The notes: generated by a model not told the origin, from the sequence alone. Shown: positions 24,981 to 38,640, counted from the first letter of the stretch. The stretch is DNA of 64,000 nucleotides from Ziziphus jujuba (GCF_031755915.1 NC_083386.1:13662501-13726500); one strand, 5' to 3'. Translations and numbers: made by a program.

Positions 24981-25361
24981 GATAGATGTGGGTCTTGTGG
25001 TTTTTTTTTTTTTTTTTTTTAAATGCTAGAACAAAAAATAATAATAAAAAAAAAATAAAGTAGCTGCTTTCGTCCATAAGAAAATGATGACGTAAAAATC
25101 TCTAGCCCATTACAAAACCCAAAAATATAAATAATAATCGAGCAATTTTTAGAGGCCAGAAATTAGATATTTGATTATTTAAAAAATTCTATAATTAATA
25201 TTTTATTTTATTTGCTTATTAAAACATAAATTTAAAAATAAAAAAATAAAAATAAATAAAAATAAAAATAAAAATAAAAAGGCAAGTGTTTGTTTGAGAG
25301 AGAGGGAGAGGAAGTTCCTTATCCAAAGTGAAAAACCAGAGCTCCAACAAAGCATCTGAAA
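24981..25361 (+). promoter_or_regulatory. Upstream region of the plastid membrane protein gene
   Basis: A TGACGTAA motif (about 25088-25095, CRE/bZIP-like) lies in this stretch. An AAATA/AATAA simple repeat follows at about 25229-25280, then a GA-rich leader just before the ATG. The core promoter is not clear. Confidence 0.35.
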
Positions 25362-25937
25362 ATGGCGACAATACCATCATCCTCTCTTCAGCTCTCAAAC
25401 CCATTTCCACTCACACCCTCCTCATCTAAACCCCACTTCCCCAAACCCATCATTTCCTTCACAACAAAAGCCACCGACTCCGACACTCCCTCCTCCTCTT
25501 CCTCCGAGCCCTCCTCTGACCCACCTCAACCCGAACCCGAGTCCGACGACGCATTCGAGGAGCGACTGAGCCAGATCAGAGTTCGCTACCGGAGCGGTAC
25601 GGGGAAGAAAGCGGAGCTCCGAAAGGCCCGGAAGGGAAGAAAGAGTTCTGGGTCGCCGGAGTCCGGCGGGATGTATCTGCCGCCGGTACCTCTGAAAGAG
25701 CCGGTGTCGGGAAAGCTGAAAGTGGATTTCGGGTTCAGCCCGTATAGCGAGCGGGTTAACGGGTGGGTTGCGATTGTTGGGTTGTCGGCTTTGGTTCTGG
25801 TGGAATTGGCTACTGGGAAGAGTGTGATAAAATACCACTCGCCGGCGATTGTGCTGATTCAGATTTACTTTGTAGCTGCTGTTGCTGCTCTGTATATCAA
25901 ATATGAGAAAGAGAGGGTCAGTGTTTGGCCTAAGTAG
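25362..25937 (+). CDS. Plastid-targeted two-helix membrane protein, LHC-like motif
   Basis: Single-exon gene, 191 residues. Residues 1-50 are rich in Ser/Thr/Pro and poor in acids, as in a chloroplast transit peptide. An acidic stretch and a basic stretch (KKAELRKARKGRKSS) follow. The conserved core is YLPPVPLKEPVSGKLKVDFGFSP, then SERVNGWVAIVGLSALVLVEL (first membrane helix) and AIVLIQIYFVAAVAALYIKY (second), ending VSVWPK. The ERVNGxxA...G pattern recalls the chlorophyll-binding helix of HLIP/OHP/LIL proteins (ERxNGRxA), but Trp replaces the usual Arg, so pigment binding is doubtful. The likely place is the thylakoid or inner envelope membrane. The precise family name is not known to me; function is inferred only. 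Confidence 0.75.
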   Translation: MATIPSSSLQLSNPFPLTPSSSKPHFPKPIISFTTKATDSDTPSSSSSEPSSDPPQPEPESDDAFEERLSQIRVRYRSGTGKKAELRKARKGRKSSGSPESGGMYLPPVPLKEPVSGKLKVDFGFSPYSERVNGWVAIVGLSALVLVELATGKSVIKYHSPAIVLIQIYFVAAVAALYIKYEKERVSVWPK

Positions 25938-27261
25938 TTTTCTTTTTTCCATTTTTTTCAATATCTTTGTATTAAATTATTGATGAACTTCTTGTGGGGT
26001 TTGGGCGCTAATAGAATGACATTTTGCGATCAAATAATTTGATGGTGAAAATGGGAGGTGGATTGGATGTCGGGGCCATTTACATTATGACTGTAATTTT
26101 TTATTGGTTGTTGACAGTGAATCCAATTTACTAAGAGAACAAAAAGAAAATGCAAATTATGTTGTTGATTTTCAATGTATAATGGTTTTCATCTACTTTG
26201 TTTCTGTACTAGAGGGGGGGGTGTGGGTGGGGAACCAAAAAAAAAAAAAAAAAAAAAGTTCATGAATTCTGTCAAGTTTCTTACAAGTTGTTAAAACATT
26301 TACATTATTTTTAAGTTAAAAAAAAATTGATCAAATAATAATGGAGGGAAAAATTTTAAAAAAAAAAAAAATTCCTCTAAATTTTCAGCTCTCTTTCTTT
26401 AAGAACTACCCCTTTACATACATTGGAAAAGAAGAACTCCCTTCAACAAGCAAAAGCATTTAAAGTAATTCAACCCAAAAAAAAAAAAAAAAAAAAAAAA
26501 AAAGCGAAAAGTAAATGGATTTAAAGTAAATAGCACAAAGGCACAAGCAGTACAAAGATGAACCTCTGGTTGAACTAAAACCGTGACCAAATATCAGCCT
26601 CGCGATGTCACAACCCAGCAAAATCTTATGAACTCGTATATTAAAAATCTAATCTTTAGCGCGATTAGGAAGATACCAAATCCAATGGTTAGCGGAATTC
26701 AAATATTAGACAATAATTTCAACGGCAGGGATTAAGTAGGTATTATCAAATCCCATGTCCAAGGCATTAACATGTATGAACAAAACAATAAAGAAAAGCA
26801 CCACCAAACCAAAAATTGCCAGTCACCATAATTGAGCTCAAAAATTTTTAAGCATTGATCAATTTAAGATACAAGACAGATTTCCTGCGTTTCATTTTCT
26901 AGTATATTTATCACTTTCTGTCCTCACAAAAGAATGGATTTCTGTTTGCAAAAGAGAGGAAAACAAAATAAAAGGAATATGAATACTACAATGCTAGCCC
27001 AAGACTCTTGGCCATTCCCGTTTCTATGGGAATATTGGAACCTGTATCATCATTACATGCTCCAAATAATACATCTGTGAGTATTCTCCCTAGTGTTACA
27101 GACAACTCCCGCCGCAATTCCCCGCCCTTTTGCCGGATGTTCAATCAGTCAGAAAATTGACCGGTTCCCCTTTGTTTGTACACTAGAATGATGAGGGCGG
27201 CATGATTTTCCATTTTGTCACTGTTAATATCTCCAAATACAATTGGATACAATTAAATTGG
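25938..27261. other. 3' flanks of two convergent genes
   Basis: The region contains the 3' UTR of the plastid protein gene, several poly(A) runs, and a region near 26.9-27.26 kb that is probably the 3' UTR of the minus-strand SAC3 gene. No further gene is seen. Confidence 0.5.
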
Positions 27262-28781
27262 CTATAAGGTTGTTCGTGTCAGAAAATCATTAACAGCAAG
27301 ACTGGCATCCCCATGGGACACAGCATCTTCTGGCTCTGGCATGTAAAGACTAGATGATGTAGGCTGCAGCTCAAATACACCCATTTAGTCATATGAAGCA
27401 ACATTCAGATGAAAAAAAATCAATTATAACTCTCAAAATTAGGCATCTAAATATCTGTGCTTTGTATGGCCAGTCGACCATATTTCTACACTAAATATGA
27501 CACACGGTTATATGTTTCTAATTCTTACAAATTGATAGTCATCACCCATGTAAAATAAAAATAAGACACATTCAAAAAGATAAAAATATTATATGACAAA
27601 CAAATTAAAATGGCGCAATTGAATCTACCTTTGTGTCAAGCTGAATCTCTCCGTTGTTATCTGTAATAAGGCATGCACCATGTGCCTTCAACCATTCAAC
27701 ACATTCCTCTACACCGTCTAAATCCTTTTCATCACTTCCCTCATTTGCAGGCACAACGGTAGCAAAACCCAAAACCTGAGCAATGTATGAAACAGGTAAT
27801 GTCGGACGATATGACCGAGACATGCAGCTTACTGCCTTAAACCGCATCTTTTCAACATAAAGATCTGCAGAAAGATTTTTCTCATTAGAATTCTAAAAAC
27901 TTATACTCTTAAAAATAATACATAATGGTTATTTAATGGTTATAAAAGAACTGAGATAAATTCTATATTAGATACTCACCCATAAGGCAGGTATTCAAGT
28001 TGGGAGCTGTTTTGTAGAGTCTGAAAAACATAACATAATTTCCTGAAGTGACAGCCGCACGAACAGCTAGAGCATGCTTAACTGCTTTATCCCTTTTTGC
28101 TTCATCAGATAATCTGAACTCCAACAAAGACATTTCATAATGGATTCCAAGGCCATAGCAATTAATAAGGAGAATAGGAAAGCATCACTTTGAACACAAC
28201 ATCTGCAAATTAATATTCTACACGCAATTTCTACATATTAAATAATCTACCTCTAAGAAAATACAAGGAAAACAAGAATAATTAAGCATATTCAACCTAT
28301 TAGAGGTTACAGGAAGAGAGAGCAATAATTAAGTTAAAATAGTAAATCTAAAGGCCAGATATCTGTATCAGCAAAAATTAAATAAGCCGCATTTGGGTTA
28401 GCAATCCCAGATTTTCTATCATAAAAAAAGGCCAGATTCGTTTTTGGCCCAACTAATATTAGCCTTAAATCCTTTCAAATATTCTTCACAATCCATTTCT
28501 AAGCAAATTTATGGCCCTATTGGAACCTATGACTGGGTAGATTCAGAAGCATGAAGAAGGGCTAAATGCCATTCACTTTCTTACTGTTCCAGCTAATTTT
28601 TTACTTGTCTGGATAAGGACTGCAGTTTCACCAAATGGTCCAACAATATTCACTATTCCAGTAGAAGGGCATCTAAACAAGAGCAAGATCACCTTATTTG
28701 GAGTGGTGTAGATGTGGATGTGTGTGGAGAGAGAGAGAGAGAGAGAGCACGTGCATACAAGTTAATGAGGTAACAGTCAAG

Positions 28782-28817
<36 letters not shown>

Positions 28818-31800
28818 CACGTGCATACAAGTTAATGAGGTAACAGTCAAGCATGCACAAAGGCATAATACATACGTATATAATATGTATCTATATACAT
28901 ATATTTAAATATAGTTTTAAACTGAATATTGTAATACACAAAACGTCAGTTTAAGGAATCTAACCGGCAAGCTGGATATAGCATAAATAAAAGCAGTCTT
29001 TCTCCAGTCATAACTGACCTTGACATTGATGATAAGAGATCTCTGTAATTATTTGAGTGCAGAATAACACAAAGCAAGTGGTATGCAGAAAACTCCATAT
29101 GACAACCCTCAATTCCTTCAGCATAAAGAACTTTCAACTGAGATTGGCACTGAAACCATACAAGATAAAGTAATCATACCACCAAAACAAGAAACCATAT
29201 AAATTGGCTTTGAGAGGAGAATAATACAACTCCATAAACAAGAGGCCAGGAAAACAAAAATAAAGTGTAATCAGAAAATCAGACATTCATATTATAAAAG
29301 AAAAATGGGTCAAAAAGGGAAAAGCCACCAAAATCAAATTTAAAAAGATCTTAAACAAACAAGAACACAAGGTAATTCAATGCCAATAATAACTTAATAA
29401 GCAGTTAAATTGTCACATCCAAGAATGTGATAATTGTATATTTCAATATGTTTCACCTTCAATTGTTGACATGTGCCCAAATTATTCAGCTAGCTCCTAG
29501 CTAGTTAGAATAAGATCCAAGAAGAAATTAAGATATGAAGTTCAATTCATAAAACAGAGAACAACGCCAGCTATAAATAATGATGTAGACCATGAGCCCA
29601 TGACCGTAGTTCATATTAATTAAGATACAGCTCTTTGGCCAGGTGTCCAATAGCATATCAATAATACCTTCACCAATTAGTTAAAATGAGGGGGGGAAAA
29701 AAAATATTTAAAAATGAATAATATAAAAAATATATTTATATATAGGATACACAGTATAAGCAACTAACTATAGTCTCACAAAATGAAGTATAGCATGTGT
29801 AGGAAATATAACGAAAGGAATTATAAATATATATATATATATATATATTTTTTTTCAAAACCTTCTAAAAAGATACAAACCTGATTATACTCCGGCAGAT
29901 CCCCAACTTCCAGTGCCAATCGAGCATGAGTTTCATACACCTGAAACACGAGTAAAGTGAACTAACCATTACATAAATGCATGCATATGCATCATTGATT
30001 AGAAGATTTTCAGTAACATATAACTAGACTGACAGAAATGTTCAGAAGCATGGTTCATTCAACATAATTTTTTGGAAAAATTAATTTTGTTGAAAAGAAA
30101 AGAACAAAATCTACTAATAGACAATGAGCACTCCATGAAACATTTGGGTCAGTATGTTATCCAAGTTAAAATAATTTTTTTTAATTCAAGTTGACGTGAA
30201 CTAAAAGTTAATCATAATGCACCACATGATTCCTCAACACAATTTCTTATCACATAAGCAATCTTTTTGTTGAATGAAACTAATTTTTCAGAACTTAATA
30301 AATGAAAGACTATTTACGTAGATTATGATGCAGACCCATTTATATAATATATTAATATTAATGCTTCATCATGTTTACAACATGCACAATGGATATAATG
30401 CATTCATGATAAATTACAGACATTTAAGTAAATAAGTTTGAAGAGCAGAGCATCATAAGCTCAAGTACAGAGAGAGAGAGAGTATCAAATAAACCTTTGC
30501 TGTTAGTTGATTGCGAATTCTTTGCACGGTTAAATCTTGGCGAATAGACTTCAACTGATCACATTTATAGAGATAATTCTTTTGAGAATTTTGAACCATA
30601 AGAAGAGCTTTTTCTAGTACTTCTTCAGGTCTTACCTGTATGATATAGAGGATTTGTAGCTCAGTATGCATACTACTCATGCAAAACCATCAATTCTCAA
30701 AATGCAAATTTTAAGAGAAAAAAAAAATTATCACAAGTATGATAATTACACTGGATGGATCAGGTGCAGACGTAAGGCGCAAATAACGTTTCTCAATTTC
30801 CTGGCATGTCCCCTTGACAGTAAGAGTATCCCAGTCCATGTCCTCAACAGCCCTGCTGGCACCATCTTCAAAATTTTTGCTTATCATAGCCCTTCTAGCA
30901 TACAAGTTTCCAGCTCCAGAATTTTTTGCTTTATGGTGATTAGTTTCAGTTCGATGTCCTTGCCCCTTTTCAAAACGCTTGGAACGACTCTCACGTCTCC
31001 TTCTTTCTTCTGGTGAATTTGCTAGTGCACTTGCTCCTGCATAATATGCTGTTAAACCTTGCTCCTTATCACTGTCACTAGACGCATCACCATTTTCCAC
31101 AGCACCCAAACCATCAGAATGGCGCTGCTTTTTTACTGGTCTCTGGATAATCTTACTTGCACCTTTCTGCTCCAGAGAGAGAAATTTTGTATTATTCGAA
31201 TTATTATCCTTGCTCCCAAAATTAAGCGTCTGCATACAGTAAATTTGAAGAAATAAACATTGTGATTAAAACAAACACAGCTTATCATTCCCTTTTTCCT
31301 TTTTCATATAAATATAATTTATTATACAGGCAAGTGTTAAGTGAATATTCTGCCCACTGTCAGATGCAAAAACTACTGTATTAAAATTACAAAACTGGAT
31401 ATTTCCAACCCGTCACCTACCATCCTTCCATAAACAAACTAAAGGCTGTAGAAAAACCAAAAATGGACCACAATAATTATTTTCTAAAGACTCTACAAAA
31501 AGTTCTTCCTAAAATTACAAAATTTTACTAAAAATTCAAGCCATTATAAAATTGGACTTAAAAAATGTAATTAAACATTACAAATTAAAAATTAAAAAAT
31601 AAAAACCACCAAGTGACTCTTACCAACCTTAAATTTGAATTGCAAGAAGTGACCCAATTGTTGTCAAAACCACTTAATGGTTTCAAATAACATGTGGTCA
31701 TCTCCTGAGCATTGTTAAAAAGTGTAAATATGTTTACCTCCAATAATTTACTTAATGATATTCTTATTGCTAGCTCCTAAATTCTTTCATAAATATAACA

Positions 31801-34800
31801 TAGGTCAAATTTTTTTTAAAAAAATAACAATACAAGTAAAAGTATATCCACCAAAAGACAAGTTTTATTAATGAAAAATATCACAGGAATGTTGAATTAG
31901 TGTCACATGGTCTCAACTTTGTTGAAAACCATTTAACCTACGGAAGAGACTAATTTACACATTCTTAAAATTCAAGAGCATCAGGAATGACACAGCCCAA
32001 TTGCAAGGATCTAATATGTAATTAGCTCTACTGTTTATTTTTAAAATATATTTGTATTTCAAAATACCACCATTTACTGTAATGAATACAATGAAATTTA
32101 AGAAAAGGTATGTCCTTAATATAATTAAATTTAATTAACCATATGTAACACAGGCGAGTCGACCCAGAATAGGCCTTAAGAAACCAGGCCTGACAACCTT
32201 CTACCTCTCCATCCTTTCAAAGAAAATGATCACCATTGTAAAAGGAAAAAGATGAGAGATAATAGGAATACCTTTCTGTCCTTTTCATTAGCATGCATCC
32301 ATCCAGCATATTTTAGAGCATTATTATTGGCATATGCTGGTTTCTCAATCGGTTTCTCATCGGGTAGAGGCTCCCACCTACTTTTAGAACGGCGATTGGG
32401 ACTTCTTTTGAACTTTGGCAATATAGAAATAGGGGTTGTACCCTGTAAAATTCTACATAATAAAGTACACTGAGGATCAGTGGAAAACATGCTGGATTCT
32501 GAAGATTATAACTCAAGACTTCAAAGTGCCAATAAATCATGCAACTATATAGAAAATTTTTTTACTGAAATGCAGACTGAGTGCACTTAGGCTCACATGC
32601 AAGTATCTTAATTGATCCATTAAGTACGGATGTAGCTGAAAAAATCTATGACACATTAGCACAAAAATCAGACCAACTGGCTTGATTCTGCCAAATACTA
32701 TTGTCATCAATATAAAGGTAAAAGCAGATTCGTCTACTGGAGGGAAGGGGAACATGGATTGACAGTTATATGATGCAACCACTTCACAAAATAATATATC
32801 TCAAAATACTAACTACCAGCTTGTATCACCTTTAGACCACAATAACCACAACAATATAATAGAACATTCCTCATATCATAAAAGGTCCTTTTTTCTCCCT
32901 GGAACTGTTAACGTTTAGATCCTTAAGGCAATATGACTTGCCAATAAAAAGGAATGGGTGAAAATTTAACTAATTGCTGGTATCTGAATTTTTTGCATTA
33001 TTCGATGATACACAAATACAAACTCAAGAAATTCATGCCAAGTCATCCTATCCACACCCATAAATTAAATGGCCATAGACCCTAAGACAAACTAATAAAA
33101 CAATTAACATATACAACAATGCAAAAGAGCATTAACAGTTACTAAGCTAAAATGAAAGCTCCTAATTGATGCTTCCAAAAATGAGAATGCATGCATTATC
33201 CAATGCATCTCAAATACTTTAATTCTTAATGATACATATTATACTATACATATTCGTTCATTAAACTTGGGAAATAGAGGTTTATCATGTGTGTGAATGA
33301 AGGTGTGTTTAATGAGAGCCAGAGAGTTACTCTTTATTGTCATCATCCGAATTTGGCAGGGGAAAAAGAGGCTCAATGTCCCAATCACGTGTGTAAAGTG
33401 TACCATCAGCAGTTGCCTTAGTGATCATCTGAGAGAGAAGTAAACAAAATTATATGTTAGTACAAACTGCTTATAAATTTTCCAAGTTGAGGCTACCTGC
33501 ATTTATCTAGGTACAAATACATCAAAACCTGCATACAAGAATATCCACATATAGTAAAGCAGCAAGTGTAAAATGGATAGATACCCTCCTATGACTCAAA
33601 CCGCTAAATTTTTGCACCATAGTCTAATAACTTAAAGGACAAGTCTTTTCTTAGATATTAAGTCGGTGTTTATTGGTTACATCTTACATGTCAATATAGA
33701 CATTAAATTGATATTCAAATTAGGTAGGTTAAACAAACTACTGACAGAGATGTAATCTTGTGTTTGATGAAAATTCTATAATCAATCTTTGAAGAAAATC
33801 CATGGACAGTTAAACCATTACCAACACTGATTGCTTACACATGACAATAATATGCAAGCCACATGCATCTACTTTTTATATCATTTGATGCTACATCTTG
33901 CAGAATGTAGATCTTGCATAGATTACAACTCTACATGTTCTATATCGTAGTGGTATTTACATTCCTAATGCATTATTTTATGCATCACAACATATCGGAT
34001 GATTTTAAATCACTAAAGGACACTGTACTTGCAATTTTGCAACTCTCCTAAAACATATGAATTTTTAATTAAAAGAAAGAAAAAGTCGATCAAAATGTAT
34101 GATTTTACTTCATTATTGGTATCCTATAATTTTTAATCAGGATAGCATCTAAAATATAGGCTTACATCCTTCATGGTAGCCTGACAAGCCATCATTTGTG
34201 TTTCATCTTTACAGCGAGCCAACGCCCTTTCAACATAACCACGTAGTGACTTTGGGAACATACCAGGCTGCAGGAAAATGAAAAGTTAGGCACTACATAA
34301 AATCATTAAGTCCACAACCAAACTATTCTCGAGCCAGTACTGCATATGGAACAGAACAAATTGAGAATAACCAACCAACCATGTCATGCAAATCTAAATA
34401 GTAAGAGATGTCAGTCATATCAAAAATTAAAAATTCTAATGATATAAATAATAAATAACCTTGTGGAATGCAGAAAAAGTAAAAATAATTTATCTGTTTG
34501 CTACGTTAAAAAAAAAAAAAAAATTTCGTTAGTTTGTATTGTATAAAGTATATTTATTACTCCAAAAAACTCTTATAAAAGCATTTAAGAAAATAGCATA
34601 GAGATTAAGTTGTATATAAAATATTTTTAGTTAATTTATAAACAGTTACAAAAGCATTTCCAAAACAAAAAAAGTTGAGGGCAGTTATATATGTCTGATC
34701 CTATAGGGCAGGCAAGGCACATAAAATTGTGTGTTAGCAAGACTAAGATACTAGACTGGCTAGACAATCATGCTATGATATGTTAAGTCACCGTCAATGC

Positions 34801-37800
34801 CAAAAGCTTAAATTGTCAAGAAGAAAGCTCAATTATGTATATCAAGCTAACATAATTAAGATAGACAATACAACCACCGCCCCCCGCCCCCAACCCCCCC
34901 ACAATAATAAACTAATATGTAGAATGGATAGTTAACAGAGAACACAATAATTTTTTTTCTGGCGCAAGATCAGCAACCATATTTTACACGCCACACAATC
35001 ACCATATCATCCTGAATCCTGATAGGTGAGAACCTCTTAACCAATGAAGTATTCCAAGAAAACAATTACAGAATATTCTTCATAGAAATATAATATCCTA
35101 CAATCTTAGAAACAATCAATCTCAATCGATCCTACAAAACATCAACCTCAATAGATCCTACAAACAGACTTACAAGAAATTTAATGTATCTTATCATTCA
35201 TACAAGTACAAACAATCAAATCAGAATTCTTACCTTTAACATAGAATCAGCACCAGTACTAGACGGAGTCTTCTCATTTGGCTTAGGTAGTGAAACACTG
35301 ACGTAAGCTGGTTTTGCTGCTGCACTAATCGTAGAGCTATCCTTATCAGTTTTTGTTATGCCAAAGGTCAGATTTGAAGCAATCCTAGGGTTTGTTGGGA
35401 TCTGCAGTTTGTTCACCCTTCGCGTATCTAGAGAAGGAGCAGTTTGCACAGGTGATTGATAAGTCTGAGGCACTGGATTCAACTGAGGCACCTGAGGCAA
35501 CTGGGACAAATGGGGCACCTGAGGCGACTGGGATAAGTGGGACACCTGATGAGAAGCAGGATACTGTAAACTAGGTCCCTGAGGACATGCAGTTTTCTGT
35601 TGATCCTGAAAGCTATCATAGGAAGATTTTTGCTCCAAAGGCTTTTGAAAGTGAGGTTGTGCTGGACTTGTGTTATGAATTTGGGCAGTAGGCGCCCCAT
35701 GTTTCCAATAACCATCATAAGCACCACTAACTACCGAACCAGACTGACGAATAAAACAGATCAGAAATAGATGGTAATTTCCTATTAATCATATTGTTGC
35801 ATCATTCACTAACCAAAAAAGAAAAATCATTTAAATTGATATGAAATGAGTGAGTTTTAAAAGTAATAAACTAACCAAAAGAAGGAAAATTTCAATATAA
35901 AATTAAATAAAGAAATAATACATGAAATAAGCTAATAAAAGCATCTATATCCACAAAAAGGTCCATGCCATGCAACAAAGCTGGATAATTTCAAAAACAC
36001 ATATTTCAAATTCTCACAAATTAATAGCATTCAAAATGGCCCGTAGATTTAAAATTTTCACAAAGAAGACAGCAAATGTTTTAACTGAATATGTTTACAA
36101 TTTTAACTGCCAGAAAACATATCTATATAAAAGAAGCCTCCAAATTATTTCAAATCAAACTATGATTTAGGGGAGCTAGATAACTGATAAATGCTAATCC
36201 TTGCTAAAAGTTCACAACATACTCTTACCAAATCACAATGCATTCTGAAAACCCTCAATTTCCATAGCACTGTACCAATAAGCATAACCCCAACAGACAG
36301 TAATTTTGAAAGACATGCTTGATCATAATTTTTAAATAAATAAACATATGAAGCAAACACTACATATTTAAATGTAGAAGAAATAAATAACGTAATATAC
36401 TACATGCTCACATAAAAGGGCCGGTAAGATCTCCCTAATCATGTAAGGAAGAAATCCAAACCTGCACCGGAGGCACTTCAGATGGAACTGATTCTGGCCT
36501 CCAAGATTGATTGTATGGAGGATGTGGCTGGCTGTTAAATGTTGGATACCCAGTGGAAGTACCAAAATTAGACGTGCTATTAACAGCTATATTTTCTGTA
36601 CCAGGAGCACAGCTGACTTCTGTCTGACTGTAATAATCTGCCCATTGCTTGTAATGCTGCTGATAATTTACTGAAGTTGCAGGAGCTGTACCAGAACTAT
36701 AAACAGCATTTGTATCTGGAGTGTAATTTGCATATTGTTGAGAAGTGTAATTTGCATAATTGCCATCATTCCACCCGGAAGTCTGATTATTGTAACTGCT
36801 ACTCGGATAACCTCCAGCTGTCTGATAATCACCAGGATTGTAATAAGTGCTTGTATAACTTGAAGACCCAGCATAAGACCCAGTATTCTGAAATGAGGAA
36901 AGGGGCTGATAAGGAGCACCTGTGTTTTGATATGCTCCTACAGGTTGTGAGTAGGAATGGTTAGTTTGTTGCTGATAGCTGTTAGTTTGTTGCTGATAGT
37001 TGTTATTATAGTATCCTTGATATCCTGTGCTTCCATAAGCATATGGATCAGAGGAGTTTGAGTACGATGTATAGCCATTGTAGTCTTGTTGTGTACTTGA
37101 TGATCCCAAACTCGATGAAATAGCCGCCGGTTGCTGCATATGCGGATCATAATTATAAGTTGAGTTAGAAGGAATTCCATTCTCCGTTGAGCTATTATCA
37201 ACCCTATGAGTGGTCCATGATAAGGCTTCAGAGCCAGCCGCTGAGGGAGGATATGAAGATGCCTGTCCTTGGCCATTAATTACATACCGATTCTACATAA
37301 AATCCAGTAAATAACGAAGTCAATAGCATGAATGATTTGAAAAGAAAAAACTAACAATGCAACCCATAAAGTTTACAGAACTATTCAGTAACATCAGGGG
37401 GGCAGGGAGACAACCAGATAGAGCTAGCCATTTAAGAGAACAAAAACCATTGTATTATTTCAACTCACATGAATAGGACATCAAAAATACTGCCATGAGC
37501 TAGTTAAACTAAACCGAACCATGAGCACACAATTCATACTCACAGTGGTAAAAAGCTTAGAACATTTTAATTGAGAAAACTGGAATTATCATTTCCAACT
37601 TTATAGTATAATGTTCAAAAAAGTGCAGCTTAAAATTAAAGGAGTGGTAAAGTACTTTCCATTTAGCTAAATTACAGTAACTGAGCAAAGTCCTCCAACT
37701 TCTAACTCAATCAACTAAAGTTGTTCCCTTTGTTCAAAAAGTAAAAAACTAAAGTTGATCCCATGAACTTAATGTTGTCTACACTCTTTGACATATACTT

Positions 37801-38014
37801 TTTCCATAATCAACTCGCCAAATCCAATTCCTAGTAACAAAAATGTCTACTTGGAACTAAAGCTCATAACACTAAGCCAAGCTTTCATTTAAAGAAATGA
37901 TACTACTCAAAAAAAAAAAAAAAAAAAATTAATTATAAATGAATAAGTTTGAGAAACTACCTCTAGCGAACTGGGATCCACTGTAGCTAAGGTCTCAGCT
38001 CCTTGATTCATCAT
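27262..38014 (-). CDS. SAC3A: SAC3/GANP-domain protein (SAC3A / THP3 / LENG8 type)
   Basis: Thirteen coding exons: complement(join(27262..27363, 27629..27864, 27980..28113, 29019..29149, 29881..29940, 30495..30635, 30750..31229, 32272..32452, 33331..33428, 34166..34267, 35234..35743, 36462..37292, 37961..38014)). They total 3060 nt, 1019 residues, and all introns are GT-AG with frame kept. The start is the first of two adjacent ATGs at 38014. The N-terminal ~450 residues are low-complexity, rich in Gln, Tyr, Ser, Asn and Pro (Q/Y-rich prion-like). A basic NLS-like region (SPNRRSKSR; ERRRRESRSKRFEKG) follows. The SAC3/GANP domain runs from about DWDTLTVKGTCQEIEKRYLR through VRPEEVLEKALLMVQ to LPVSYIAQVLGF, with a winged-helix end. 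The family scaffolds mRNA export/TREX-2-like or Thp3-Csn12-type splicing complexes in the nucleus. The length is close to the Arabidopsis SAC3A protein. Exon 8 starts at an acceptor chosen for frame (ATGTAG at 32453-32458). Confidence 0.92.
28736..28851. repeat. 70-bp tandem duplication with (GA)n, inside a SAC3A intron
   Basis: The 35-base phrase beginning GCACGTGCATACAAGTTAAT and ending AACAGTCAAG occurs at 28747-28781 and 28817-28851, each preceded by a GA run. It lies in the intron between the exons at 28113 and 29019. Confidence 0.9.
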
Positions 38015-38025
38015 TACATCAACAT
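38012..38025 (-). promoter_or_regulatory. Minimal uORF overlapping the SAC3A start codon
   Basis: The leader reads ATGTTGATGTAATGATG. A three-codon uORF (Met-Leu-Met) ends in TAA whose last A (38014) is the first base of the main ATG. An acceptor-like AG lies 1-2 bases upstream of the uORF, so it should be in any spliced mRNA. This arrangement could allow termination-reinitiation. Confidence 0.5.
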
Positions 38026-38640
38026 CCTTGCACGTAACAAAAACAATTAATATTAATAACCCACAAAAAAACCAAATATGCTAAATTAAAGAAATCAGCC
38101 ATAAATTCACTAAATACCATAACAAACCCTAATCAGGTTTCAACAAATCAAATCGATCCTAACCTTTTACCAAGTAAGACTGTGAATCAAGCGGGAAACC
38201 AAATGGACTTTCTCACAACGTTGCTTGGGATGATCAAAAGGCGGTTTTCGAACAACAAAAAAAAAAATTAAACCCAGAAACAAAATTTGAGATCAACAAG
38301 AACCCAGGAAAAAAAAAATACACCAAGTAAATGATTAAACAACAAAAGGATTATGCAAGAGCAAAATCAATATCTAATAAACTCATAAGCAAGAAGAAAC
38401 AAAGCAATAACAACAAGAAGAATTTGGATAAACTAAAAAGCTTCTATGGAAATTTGGTCGAGAAAAAATGATTGGAAACTGGGGATTAAAGGGATGAAAT
38501 TTGTGATTTCGGAAGCGAGGGAGAGAAAGGGGGTCGACGCGTAGGGGTTGGTCTAGGTCGGGTCGCGTTTTGGGGGTAGGACCTTTGGAACGTTGGCGGT
38601 AGAGGAAAATTATTATTTGCAACTGTTAAAAAATAATTTT
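38015..38640 (-). promoter_or_regulatory. 5' UTR and promoter region of the SAC3A-like gene
   Basis: A 5' UTR intron is likely: an acceptor-like GTGCAAG lies just upstream of the start, and a donor GTAAAAGG starts at 38170. The upstream exon would then run from 38171 to roughly 38.5-38.6 kb, where the sequence becomes GC-richer (GGGTCGCGTTTTGGGGG on the plus strand). The exact start site is not visible. Confidence 0.45.

Noticed and set aside
28728..28820. GAGAGAGAGCAC-like text resembling miR156 precursor sequence
   Set aside because: It is a GA microsatellite in an intron; no hairpin partner seen.
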